DNA of 39,681 bases from Cytophagales bacterium (GCA_016124425.1 WGNT01000067.1:1-39681), one strand, 5' to 3'; positions 24,937-32,627 are shown, numbered from the stretch's first letter. Numbers and translations are program-made. The notes: generated from the letters alone by a model not told the origin.

Positions 24937-25076
24937 ACCTGAATATACATTTGAATTTCTCTTACAGACTTAAAATGGTTTAAAATAGGAGTTATGAAGG
25001 ATAGTATATAACTTGACGGTATCAAACAGAAGCCCACTGGTTTTTATGGCTACGATTTTATTTAAAATTAAAGATA

Positions 25077-27575
25077 ATGAGACATAAGTATCATATACAA
25101 GGAATGACATGCACTGGCTGTTCCAGTCATGTAGAAAAAATACTATCAAATGTAAATGGGGTATCAAAAGTAGTAGTTGATTTAGAAAAGGCCGAAGCCT
25201 CCATCGAAATGGAAAAAAACATTCCATGTGGAACGTTTGAAGACGCGTTAAAGAATGATGGTGCATTATATAGTATTCATAAACCAAGAGAACACCGACA
25301 TAAACCAGTAGCTAAAAAGGAGAAGTCAAACGGAAAAGGCACCGGTACATTTTATTGCCCGATGCATTGCGAAGGCGATAAAACCTATGACAAAGCAGGC
25401 GACTGTCCTGTCTGCGGAATGGATTTAATCGAAGAGAAAAATCTTTCGAGCAATTCCTCAGAACAATGGACCTGCCCAATGCACCCGGAAATAGTGAAGG
25501 ATGACGCCGGTGCTTGTCCTATTTGCGGAATGGATTTAGTGCCACTGCAACCCGACCTTTCTGTAGAAGAGAAAACATACATAAATCTTTTAAGGAAATT
25601 TTGGATAGCATCCATTTTTACGCTGCCCATTTTTTTAATCGCCCTGAGTGAAATGATTTCCAATAATCCATTATACGAAATACTGGAACAAAAACATTGG
25701 AATTGGATTCAGTTTTCATTGTCCATTCCGGTAGTGTTTTATGCCACTTGGATGTTTTTTGAGCGTGCCTATAAGAGCATAAAAACGTGGAATCTCAATA
25801 TGTTTACCCTAATCGGAATTGGTGCGGGGGTAGCTTGGTTGTTTAGCGTGTTTGGGATGTTTTTTCCAGATATATTTCCAACACAGTTTAAAACCGAATC
25901 AGGAGCTGTACATGTCTATTTTGAGGCGGCTACCGTTATTCTGACACTGGTACTCCTAGGACAGTTATTGGAAGCCCGTGCCCACAGCAAAACCAATTCA
26001 GCAGTAAAAGAACTCTTGAAATTAGCACCTAACAAAGCTATTAAATTGGTTGATGGGGAAGAAGTAGAAGTAAGCATAGACAAAATAGAATTAGGGGATA
26101 CCTTAAAAGTAAAGCCGGGTGATAAAATTCCCGTAGATGGCTCAATTTCGGAAGGTGAAACTACCATTGACGAATCCATGATTACCGGTGAACCTATACC
26201 TGTAAATAAGACTATTGGCGATAAAGTAAACAGTGGCACGATTAACGGCAACCAATCTTTTCTGATGAAAGCAGAAAAAGTAGGTAGGGATACGTTACTG
26301 TCTCAGATCATTCATATGGTGAATAACGCCAGTAGAAGTCGTGCCCCTATTCAGAATTTGGCAGATAAGGTGTCGGGCTATTTCGTGCCGGTAGTAGTCA
26401 TTATTGCTTTGCTCACCTTTGCAGTTTGGACTATTTGGGGACCGGAACCAGTTTATGTGTTTGCGTTTGTGAATGCTATTGCCGTTTTGATCATTGCTTG
26501 CCCCTGCGCGTTAGGATTGGCAACTCCAATGTCCGTTATGGTTGGTGTTGGCAAAGGCGCCCAAAATGGGGTGTTGATTAAAAACGCAGAAGCGCTTGAA
26601 AAACTAAACAAGGTAAATACATTGATCATTGATAAAACAGGCACCATAACCGAAGGTAAACCCACCGTAGAAAAAGCAGGTTCCTTCGACAATGGCCTCA
26701 GTGAGAGCGAAGTGCTTCAATTTATCGTCTCATTAAACAGCAATAGCGAGCACCCCTTGGCAGAAGCAACGGTGAAATATGGTAAAGAACAAAATACTGA
26801 AATTTTAAAATCTGAAAATTTCAGTTCGGTTACGGGTAAAGGTGTTGAAGCGATAGTTGAAGGTAAAAAGACAGCTTTGGGTAACCCCAAAATGATGGAA
26901 TATGCTAACGCTGAAATTACTTCCACAATGCAGGAAGAGGCTAAAAAATATCAGCAGCAGGGGAAAACAGTTTCTTATCTATCTGTTGATAAAACAGTAG
27001 TTGGCTATATTGTTATCGGCGATAAAATCAAAGCTACAAGTGCCAAAGCGATTGCTGAGCTTCAAAAAAACGGTATTGATGTGATTATACTTACAGGTGA
27101 CAATCATGATACCGCGAAGGCAGTTGCAGACGAGCTTCATTTGGCGGATTTTAAAGCCAGTATGCTTCCCGAAGATAAAATGAAAGAAGTGGAAAAACTG
27201 CAGCAAGAAGGCAAGGTTGTGGCAATGGCGGGTGACGGTATAAATGATGCCCCGGCTTTAGCAAAATGTGATGTCGGCATTGCCATGGGGACAGGTACAG
27301 ACGTTGCCATTGAAAGTGCCATGATAACACTGATAAAGGGCGATTTGCAAGGCATTGTAAAAGCATACAATTTGAGTCATTCAGTAATGACAAACATCAA
27401 GCAAAATCTGTTTTTTGCACTTATATACAACACCCTGGGTATTCCGATTGCAGCAGGTTTGCTATTTCCATTCTTCGGAATATTATTATCACCTATGATA
27501 GCCGCCTTGGCAATGAGTTTTAGTTCTGTGTCTGTAATAGCCAATGCATTGCGGTTAAAAACGATTGATATTTAA
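25077..27575 (+). CDS. Copper-type heavy-metal P1B ATPase
   Basis: An 832-residue heavy-metal-translocating ATPase. In order: an HMA domain with CxxC (C12, C15 in GMTCTGCSSH); two heavy-metal-binding (HMBD/YHS-like) Cys motifs, FYCPMHCEG..CPVCGMDL (about 92-117) and WTCPMHPE..CPICGMDL (about 131-154); then eight membrane helices with the Cu-type CPC motif at 475-477 (ACPCALGLATP), actuator TGEP (370-373), phosphorylation site D519 in DKTGT, SEHPLAEA and the hinge GDGINDAPAL. This is the CopA/CopB-like subclass that pumps copper out of the cytoplasm or loads cuproenzymes. The GTG-free ATG start at 25077 is clear. No copper chaperone or regulator is adjacent. The stop is followed within 65 nt by the hairpin array. 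Confidence 0.95.
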   Translation: MRHKYHIQGMTCTGCSSHVEKILSNVNGVSKVVVDLEKAEASIEMEKNIPCGTFEDALKNDGALYSIHKPREHRHKPVAKKEKSNGKGTGTFYCPMHCEGDKTYDKAGDCPVCGMDLIEEKNLSSNSSEQWTCPMHPEIVKDDAGACPICGMDLVPLQPDLSVEEKTYINLLRKFWIASIFTLPIFLIALSEMISNNPLYEILEQKHWNWIQFSLSIPVVFYATWMFFERAYKSIKTWNLNMFTLIGIGAGVAWLFSVFGMFFPDIFPTQFKTESGAVHVYFEAATVILTLVLLGQLLEARAHSKTNSAVKELLKLAPNKAIKLVDGEEVEVSIDKIELGDTLKVKPGDKIPVDGSISEGETTIDESMITGEPIPVNKTIGDKVNSGTINGNQSFLMKAEKVGRDTLLSQIIHMVNNASRSRAPIQNLADKVSGYFVPVVVIIALLTFAVWTIWGPEPVYVFAFVNAIAVLIIACPCALGLATPMSVMVGVGKGAQNGVLIKNAEALEKLNKVNTLIIDKTGTITEGKPTVEKAGSFDNGLSESEVLQFIVSLNSNSEHPLAEATVKYGKEQNTEILKSENFSSVTGKGVEAIVEGKKTALGNPKMMEYANAEITSTMQEEAKKYQQQGKTVSYLSVDKTVVGYIVIGDKIKATSAKAIAELQKNGIDVIILTGDNHDTAKAVADELHLADFKASMLPEDKMKEVEKLQQEGKVVAMAGDGINDAPALAKCDVGIAMGTGTDVAIESAMITLIKGDLQGIVKAYNLSHSVMTNIKQNLFFALIYNTLGIPIAAGLLFPFFGILLSPMIAALAMSFSSVSVIANALRLKTIDI

Positions 27576-27639
27576 TTAAGAAAATCCCGCTGTTCGATAG
27601 TTGCACTAGTAAACGAGAGATAAAAAGGATTTATCGACT

Positions 27640-27757
27640 GTTCGACATTTGCAATGTCGAACGTTAGATAGAAAGGATTTGTAATCCTTGTCTTGATATG
27701 GGCTATTCTACTGGAATTACAAATTCCAATAATCTGTCCACGGGATTGCAAATCCCG
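27640..27757. repeat. Mirror-symmetrical array of four ATT-NNN-AAT hairpins
   Basis: Four perfect hairpins in 118 bp: GTTCGACATT-TGC-AATGTCGAAC (27640-27662), AAGGATT-TGT-AATCCTT (27673-27689), TGGAATT-ACA-AATTCCA (27712-27728) and CGGGATT-GCA-AATCCCG (27741-27757). The inner ATT/AAT is constant, the outer stems all differ but pair, and the loops TGC, TGT, ACA, GCA make the second half the reverse complement of the first. This resembles REP/BIME-type elements, but no associated transposase (RAYT) is in the window. It sits in the 498-bp gap between the P-type ATPase and the next operon; the rest of that gap shows no gene. Confidence 0.75.
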
Positions 27758-27892
27758 AGGAGCAAGTAGCTGGAACGTTTTCAGAGTCAACTTCCATCAA
27801 GCATTGATTTTTCACCAACCTGACGATTTCTTATGAGGGAATCATGTAACATATACCAAACATCGTGTAATACAAAAACCAATGGTCTCACG

Positions 27893-27900
27893 TACTTTTG
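27893..27900 (+). promoter_or_regulatory. Candidate -7 box (TACTTTTG) for the reductase operon
   Basis: TACTTTTG matches TAnnTTTG exactly and lies 173 nt before the ATG at 28074, in an otherwise empty stretch. No good TTTG is found 19-21 nt upstream, so support is partial. Confidence 0.35.
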
Positions 27901-28073
27901 TAGAAATAAACGTTAAGCCATTCAACCAATTTTGATTTATGTAATATGCCAAGGTAAAAGGAGCTATAGTTTATACTACCACTAGCTCAACAAATCTAGA
28001 ATGGGTCATGGCATTCCTTAACTCCCCAAAAATGGAGCTAATGAGTGTCGTATTTAAATTAAAAGGAAAAATC

Positions 28074-28709
28074 ATGAGTGAAAGAAAAAATGTATTAGTG
28101 GCAGGTGCCAACGGTACCACAGGGAGAATCATCATCGATTTATTAAGGAGATCAGAAGTCTATCAACCTATAGCGATGGTCAGAAAACAAGATCAAAAAG
28201 ATCATTTTGAAAAGCAAGGCGTATCTACAGTACTTGCCGATTTAGAGGAAGATGTAAACCACGTAATGAAAAATGCGGATAAAGTAATTTTTGCGGCTGG
28301 ATCAAAAGGTAAAAATATAATAGGTGTGGATCAGGAGGGCGCAAAAAGGCTAACAGATGCTGCTAAGGAGGCAGGACTTGAGAAGTTTGTCATGTTGAGC
28401 ACCATGGTAGCAGATAATCCATCAGTGAGTGACGAACTTGAAGATTATTTGAGAGCAAAGCAAAATGCAGATGATCACCTGCGTTCAAGTGGTATGAATT
28501 ATAGTATTGTAAGACCCGGTCATTTGACAGACGAGGATGGAACAGGAAAAATTCAACTCAATGAGAAACTGAAAATTCAGGGGAGTATTTCAAGAGTGGA
28601 TGTGGCTAAAACATTAGTTGAAGCCTTGGGAGATGGCGTTAAACAGAACCAGGTTTTCGAAATTCTAAGTGGAGAAGTTCCAATAGCGAAAGCCGTCCAA
28701 CAAAGTTAA
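28074..28709 (+). CDS. NAD(P)-binding SDR/NmrA-like oxidoreductase
   Basis: About 211 residues from ATG 28074 (MSERKNVLVAGANGTTGRII); an upstream frame to 28008 adds 22 residues without family character. The glycine motif GANGTTG at the N-terminus is that of atypical (NmrA/HSCARG-like) short-chain dehydrogenases; AGSKGKNIIGVDQEGAKRL, FVMLSTMVADNP and YSIVRPGHLTDEDGTG are also typical of the YwnB/YtfG-like group that binds NAD(P)H. The reaction is unknown; relatives act as quinone or flavin reductases or redox sensors. The next gene starts 2 nt after the stop, so it heads a three-gene operon with an MDR reductase and a broken SDR. Confidence 0.87.
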   Translation: MSERKNVLVAGANGTTGRIIIDLLRRSEVYQPIAMVRKQDQKDHFEKQGVSTVLADLEEDVNHVMKNADKVIFAAGSKGKNIIGVDQEGAKRLTDAAKEAGLEKFVMLSTMVADNPSVSDELEDYLRAKQNADDHLRSSGMNYSIVRPGHLTDEDGTGKIQLNEKLKIQGSISRVDVAKTLVEALGDGVKQNQVFEILSGEVPIAKAVQQS

Positions 28710-28711
28710 AA

Positions 28712-29716
28712 ATGAAAATTATGAATAAAATAATCCTTTTGAATAAACGGCCACATGGAAAACCAACACTAACTGATTTTAAAATCGTTAGTGAAGAAGC
28801 ACCAATTCCAACTGATGGTGAGGTTCTATTAAAAACAGTTTATGTTTCAGTCGATCCTTATTTGCGCGGTAGAATGAATGATGCTAAATCTTATGTTCCA
28901 CCATTTGAATTAAACAAACCCATACAATCGGGAATTATAGCCGAGGTAATAGAAAGTAAACATGCTGATTTCAAAAAGGGTGATTTTGTTTCGAGTAATT
29001 TGGAATGGAAGGAATTTCAAATTTCTGTTGGTAAGGGCTTAGTTAAGGTGAATAAAACTGACGCTAAATTATCAAGCTATTTGGGAATATTAGGGATGAC
29101 AGGGCTTACCGCTTATTTAGGCTTAATGGAAATAGGTTTGCCCAAGAAAGGCGAAACCCTTGTTATTTCCGGAGCAGGAGGTGCTGTCGGCACAGTAGTG
29201 GGTCAAATTGGCAAATTGCAGGGTTGTCGGGTGGTTGGCCTCACCGGGTCAGATGAAAAAGTATCTCTACTTACATCAAAGTTTAATTTCGATCACGCTA
29301 TCAATTATAAAACAGCAAAAAATTTAAAAGATGCCATCAAAATGGCTTGTCCGAATGGAGTTGACATCTACTTTGACAATGTCGGTGGAGAGATTTCAGA
29401 CGCTGTTTTAGCAAACATAAATAAGTATGCGCGATTGCCGGTTTGTGGCGCTATATCGCTTTACAATGAAACTGAGATTCAGTTGGGACCCCGATTGCAA
29501 CCCATCATCCTCACCAAAAGTGCTACCATGAGGGGTTTCATTATCGGTGATTTTGAGGAAAAATTTCCGGCCGGTATAGAGCAATTATCAGCATGGCTAA
29601 AAGATGACAAAATCACGTTCAGCGAAACCCTTGTGAAAGGCTTCGATAATATTCCCCAGGCATTTATTGATTTGTTTGATGGAAAAAACAAAGGAAAAAT
29701 GATTGTGGAAATATAA
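28712..29716 (+). CDS. NADP-dependent medium-chain oxidoreductase (zinc-free, alkenal/enone reductase type)
   Basis: A 334-residue medium-chain reductase. It has VSVDPYLRGRMND and the cofactor motif SGAGGAVGTVVGQIGKLQG with CRVVGLTGSDEKVSLL; DIYFDNVGGEISDAVL and CGAISLYNE are hallmarks of the zinc-independent 2-alkenal/curcumin reductase group (E. coli CurA, mammalian prostaglandin reductase). These reduce the C=C bond of unsaturated aldehydes and ketones with NADPH, often as detoxification. Start ATG 28712 or the next ATG at 28721. It is two nt from the upstream SDR and 12 nt from the downstream one, so the operon likely handles reactive carbonyl compounds. Confidence 0.92.
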   Translation: MKIMNKIILLNKRPHGKPTLTDFKIVSEEAPIPTDGEVLLKTVYVSVDPYLRGRMNDAKSYVPPFELNKPIQSGIIAEVIESKHADFKKGDFVSSNLEWKEFQISVGKGLVKVNKTDAKLSSYLGILGMTGLTAYLGLMEIGLPKKGETLVISGAGGAVGTVVGQIGKLQGCRVVGLTGSDEKVSLLTSKFNFDHAINYKTAKNLKDAIKMACPNGVDIYFDNVGGEISDAVLANINKYARLPVCGAISLYNETEIQLGPRLQPIILTKSATMRGFIIGDFEEKFPAGIEQLSAWLKDDKITFSETLVKGFDNIPQAFIDLFDGKNKGKMIVEI

Positions 29717-29728
29717 AAAACAGAATTT

Positions 29729-30475
29729 ATGAAAAAACTCGAAAATAAAATCGTCTTTATCACAGGTGGTAATTCAGGAATTGGGAAGGCTTGTGCATTG
29801 GCAGCAGCCAAAGAAGGAGCTACAATTGCTGTAGCTGATTTACCCAACAGCGATTACTCCCAATCTATGAATGAAATTAAAGCGTTAGGTGCAGAATGTA
29901 TGTTCGTGCCTATTAATGTTGCTGATGTGGAAAGTGTCAAAAACGCAATTACAAAAACGGTTGAAGAATATGGTAGACTAGATATTGCACTAAATAATGC
30001 AGGCATCGCGGGTACAGCCTCAGGTATACATAATATGCCGGAAGAGACTTGGAATAAAATCATCGCTATAAATCTTACTGGACAATTTTATTGCGTAAAA
30101 TATGAATTGCAACAATTTTTAAACCAAGGGGGCGGGGTAATTGTAAACATGGCGTAACTTGGAGGCTTAGTAGCAGAGCCGGGATTAGTTCCCTACACTG
30201 CTGCTAAACATGGGGTTTTAGGCATTACCAAAAACATTGCCGTTCAATACGGAAATGAAAATATCAGAGCTAATGCCATTTGTCCTTACTACGTTGAAAC
30301 GCCCATGATAAGCACTGCTCCTGATGAAGCGCATCAAGCTTGGATTGAAGCTACACCAATGAAGCGACTTTGCAAGCCTGAGGAAGTAGCTAAAGCATTT
30401 ATTTATTTGGCATCTGAAGAATCCAGTTACTGCAACGGTACCCAACTTATATTGGATGGTGGCGTTTTGGCTTAA
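29729..30475 (+). pseudogene. Short-chain dehydrogenase interrupted by a stop at the catalytic serine codon
   Basis: Translating 29729-30475 gives a full-length 248-codon classical SDR with one internal TAA at 30155-30157 (codon 143). The first part has the TGGNSGIGKA cofactor motif and NNAG (ALNNAGIAG); after the stop the frame continues unbroken with LGGLVAEPGLVPYTAAKHGV (active-site YxxxK), ENIRANAICPYYVETPM and an end NGTQLILDGGVLA. The stop replaces the residue 13 before the catalytic Tyr, which is the catalytic Ser in this family (expected TCA, found TAA). Without suppression the protein would be a 142-residue Rossmann fragment with no active site. It is the last gene of the SDR-MDR-SDR operon. 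A sequencing error is possible. Confidence 0.85.
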
Positions 30476-30532
30476 TCTAACATAACGATGATGTCACAAA
30501 TGTGTACCTCCAAGATCGAATAGATTATCGGC

Positions 30533-30578
30533 GGGAATTGCAAATTCCCTATATCTGTCCTCGGGATTTCAAATGCCG
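30533..30578. repeat. Pair of ATT-NNN-AAT hairpins, related to the array at 27712-27757
   Basis: GGGAATT-GCA-AATTCCC (30533-30549, perfect) and CGGGATT-TCA-AATGCCG (30562-30578, one mismatch). The spacer between them (ATATCTGTCC) and the right flank (GACGAGC) match the right half of the array at 27712-27763 almost base for base, so this is a shorter second copy. The second hairpin overlaps the 3' end of the methyltransferase gene coming from the right. Confidence 0.7.
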
Positions 30579-31207
30579 ACGAGCGGTGTGTTTTTCCTTA
30601 ATACACAAAAGCTGTAGTTCTGACTCTGCCCAGAAGGGGTGATGTGGTCTATGTTGAACGTTTTGACAATTTCAAAATAGGGTGAAAACGTTTGCTGCAG
30701 TTCTTCCAAAGTATATTGCCTAACAGGTAGACCACTGCAGGTAGTAGGCCCTTTTTCAGAAAAAGTACCTATAATCAAAAATCCATTTTCTGTGATTCCC
30801 TTTTTAGCCGTTTCTAGATAGTTTCTGATGTCCGCTTCCTCAGTTAGGAAATGGAATGCCGCCCTATCATGCCATAAATCGTATGGGCGAAGAGGTTCGA
30901 ATTCCCGAATGTCTGAAATAATCCATTTAGGATGTTCACTTTTTTCTCCTAGTCTCAGTTTCGCTTTTTCGATAGCCTTGGCAGAAATATCCAAAACGGT
31001 CACATTCCTGTAATCCTCAGCCAACAAACAATCCACCAAAGAGCTATCCCCCCCTCCAATATCAATAATTGTGGAATCCTTGGGCAGGACAAGTTCTTCA
31101 ATCAACGATAAAGCTATGGCAGGTCGCGGTTGGAACCAACCTACTTTTTGTGTGTCTTTAGTCGCATAGATGTTTTCCCAATGGGATTTTGAAGGCGTCT
31201 GATTCAT
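30569..31207 (-). CDS. Class I SAM-dependent methyltransferase
   Basis: A 212-residue methyltransferase. Motif I is IIDIGGGDSSLVDCLL; motif II region VTVLDISAKAIEKAK; the post-II DLWHDRAAFHFLTEEADIRNYL block with LWHDRAxFHF is typical of a bacterial/eukaryotic group (METTL12/trans-aconitate-like, often annotated only as class I methyltransferase). N-terminus HWENIYATKDTQKVGWFQP is also conserved there. The substrate is unknown. The last residues (about NTPLVGI) are encoded inside the dispersed hairpin, so the natural C-terminus may have been altered by repeat insertion. It is convergent with the broken SDR. Confidence 0.9.
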   Translation of the reverse strand: MNQTPSKSHWENIYATKDTQKVGWFQPRPAIALSLIEELVLPKDSTIIDIGGGDSSLVDCLLAEDYRNVTVLDISAKAIEKAKLRLGEKSEHPKWIISDIREFEPLRPYDLWHDRAAFHFLTEEADIRNYLETAKKGITENGFLIIGTFSEKGPTTCSGLPVRQYTLEELQQTFSPYFEIVKTFNIDHITPSGQSQNYSFCVLRKNTPLVGI

Positions 31208-31337
31208 GGTTATCAGTATATTTTCTATTTAGTCTTTGGTTTAAATACTTCACCTTTGTAACCGACCTGAATTTTTAATTAACTCGGTGATTCTATTCAA
31301 GCAAATCTGATCAATGATCTATTTCCTATTGTTTTTT

Positions 31338-31357
31338 AAAAAAAGCCCTTCAGGGCT
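31338..31357 (-). terminator. Intrinsic terminator for the small gene at 31363
   Basis: On the minus strand AGCCCT-GA-AGGGCT (31357-31344) is followed directly by a run of seven T. It begins 5 nt after the stop codon of the 77-residue gene, which supports that gene being real. Confidence 0.78.
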
Positions 31358-31362
31358 CTTTC

Positions 31363-31596
31363 CTAACCTTTAGCTTTTTTAGACTTACCACCTTTGGCAG
31401 CATCCACCTTTTTACTGATATACGCCGTATGGATTTTGCCGTATTGGCCCAGTTCTTTTAGTGGGGCGAATTCAATTTGAATCGGGTAAATGAGACGTAG
31501 ATGAAGGTAGGCTACACCCAGGTTCAAAGATTGGTAGGCAAGAGCATACGCATCTATTTCTAAACAATCAATTTGCAATATGCAAACTTTATCCAT
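31363..31596 (-). CDS. Hypothetical protein, 77 residues
   Basis: Not recognised. The N-terminal half is mixed hydrophobic (VCILQIDCLEIDAYALAYQS, GVAYLHLRLIYPI) and the C-terminus is strongly basic (KVDAAKGGKSKKAKG), as seen in small nucleic-acid-associated proteins. No signal peptide or membrane segment is convincing. A clean intrinsic terminator follows 5 nt after its stop, and its start lies 28 nt from the divergent HigB start, so it is probably expressed. It could be linked to the toxin-antitoxin pair, but only by position. Confidence 0.5.
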   Translation of the reverse strand: MDKVCILQIDCLEIDAYALAYQSLNLGVAYLHLRLIYPIQIEFAPLKELGQYGKIHTAYISKKVDAAKGGKSKKAKG

Positions 31597-31624
31597 AGAT
31601 TTATGTTAATACTATGGGTGAGAG

Positions 31625-31925
31625 ATGAAGAATATCATAGCAATAAAAACTATCCGGGAGTATTATGAGAATCGGCCAGATTCAAAAAAGAGCTTGCTGA
31701 GATGGATGTTGCTAATGGTGCGAATTGGGAAAAGCCATCGGACGTGGTAGATGATTTTAATGATGCCGACCCGATCAAAAACAGCAGGGTAGTCTTCAAC
31801 ATTTCAGGAAATAAGCATCGGCTAATAGTAGCCACAAATTATCATTTCCAGGTTGTGCGGGTATGCTTTATAGGGCCCATGCCGAATATGATAAAGTGGA
31901 TGCCAACACGGTAAACCTGTACTAG
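31625..31925 (+). pseudogene. higB: HigB-family toxin, split by two -1 frameshifts
   Basis: Three frames join into one HigB-like mRNA-interferase sequence: MKNIIAIKTIREYYENRPDS (frame 1), then ELAEMDVANGANWEKPSDVV and NSRVVFNISGNKHRLIVATN with FQVVRVCFIG (frame 2), then HAEYDKVDANTV (frame 3). The first shift is at an A6 run, exactly the heptamer A_AAA_AAG in the zero frame; the second is at GGGCCC near 31875. Each would be repaired by one extra base in the run. Unshifted translation stops after 41 residues. The partner antitoxin directly downstream is intact. It is either a decayed toxin, a sequencing artefact in two homopolymers, or (first site only) a programmed slip. Confidence 0.75.
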
Positions 31926-31953
31926 GCGTAATAAAAATGTAAATAAAGATTGT

Positions 31954-32346
31954 ATGATAACCGTCGAAGCAATAAAGAATGAGGAGCAGTATACCCGGGC
32001 CATGAAAAGGGTTCAGGATATCTTCTTGGCAGAGCCTAATACTCCAGAGGCCGAAGAGCTGGAGGTACTGGTTACCCTGATCGGGAAGTATGAGAGTGAA
32101 AATTACCCCGTTGAGCTGCCTGACCCCATTGAAGCAATAAAAGAACGTATGGGGGATCTTTCCTTAAAGGACAAAGACCTGGTGCCAGTAATAGGCAATA
32201 AGACGTCTGTGAGCCAGATACTAAACAAAAAGAGAGCATTAACCATTGAGATGATCAGGGCGCTTTCTACCAAACTCGGCTTGTCTGTTGAGGTTTTAAT
32301 ACAACCTTATGAGCTGAACGGAAAACAGACCCGTCAGTCAGCATAG
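31954..32346 (+). CDS. higA: HigA-family antitoxin, helix-turn-helix
   Basis: A 130-residue antitoxin matching the HigA group that pairs with HigB-type toxins. The N-terminal helical part (VEAIKNEEQYTRAMKRVQDI, EELEVLVTLIGKYESENYPV) binds the toxin in family members; the C-terminal XRE-like HTH is KDLVPVIGNKTSVSQILNKK with ALTIEMIRALSTKLGLS. It starts 28 nt after the expected toxin stop, in the toxin-first order of the higBA type. In known systems HigA also represses the operon. Here it appears intact while the toxin is broken, a state expected if loss of toxin is tolerated while loss of antitoxin is not. Confidence 0.9.
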   Translation: MITVEAIKNEEQYTRAMKRVQDIFLAEPNTPEAEELEVLVTLIGKYESENYPVELPDPIEAIKERMGDLSLKDKDLVPVIGNKTSVSQILNKKRALTIEMIRALSTKLGLSVEVLIQPYELNGKQTRQSA

Positions 32347-32627
32347 GAGCTTAAAGTACCCCACGTTTGCAAATATCACGTGGCCCAATACCGTAACTTC
32401 AAGGTATTTTCCGGCTTCGGACAGTTTTCTGGTTAGTGTTCTATCCCGTTCGATTTTCCCGACGGATGTTTATGAACTAAGATGATTCCCGACGCTAGGT
32501 GGTCTAGTGCCTTTTTGAAAATTAGCTTTGGATCTGCGAGTGTTACATTGGTTCCCCCTGAACTGATTCTCTGGAATTTCAGAACTTGGTTGTTTATATC
32601 CAGCAATATTTCGTAAAAATTTTCCAC
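32338..32627 (-). pseudogene. RadC-like JAB-domain protein, frameshifted remnant
   Basis: The minus strand from 32627 encodes NFYEILLDINNQVLKFQRIS, SSGGTNVTLADPKLIFKKAL and LASGIILVHKHPSGK, which is the RadC JAB domain with its HxHPSG zinc motif (here H-K-H). The frame then ends at a TAA, but a neighbouring frame goes on with DRTLTRKLSEAGKYLEVTVL and GHVIFANVGY, the expected rest of the domain, to a stop at 32340-32338. The N-terminal part is missing or scrambled. The remnant's end overlaps the last codons of higA on the other strand. RadC-like JAB proteins are common on mobile elements, so this is probably debris of an older island. Confidence 0.75.

Noticed and set aside
27640..27757. Repeated hairpins as a CRISPR array
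   Set aside because: Units have different stems, unequal spacing (about 10-23 nt) and alternate orientation; no identical direct repeats, spacers or cas genes.
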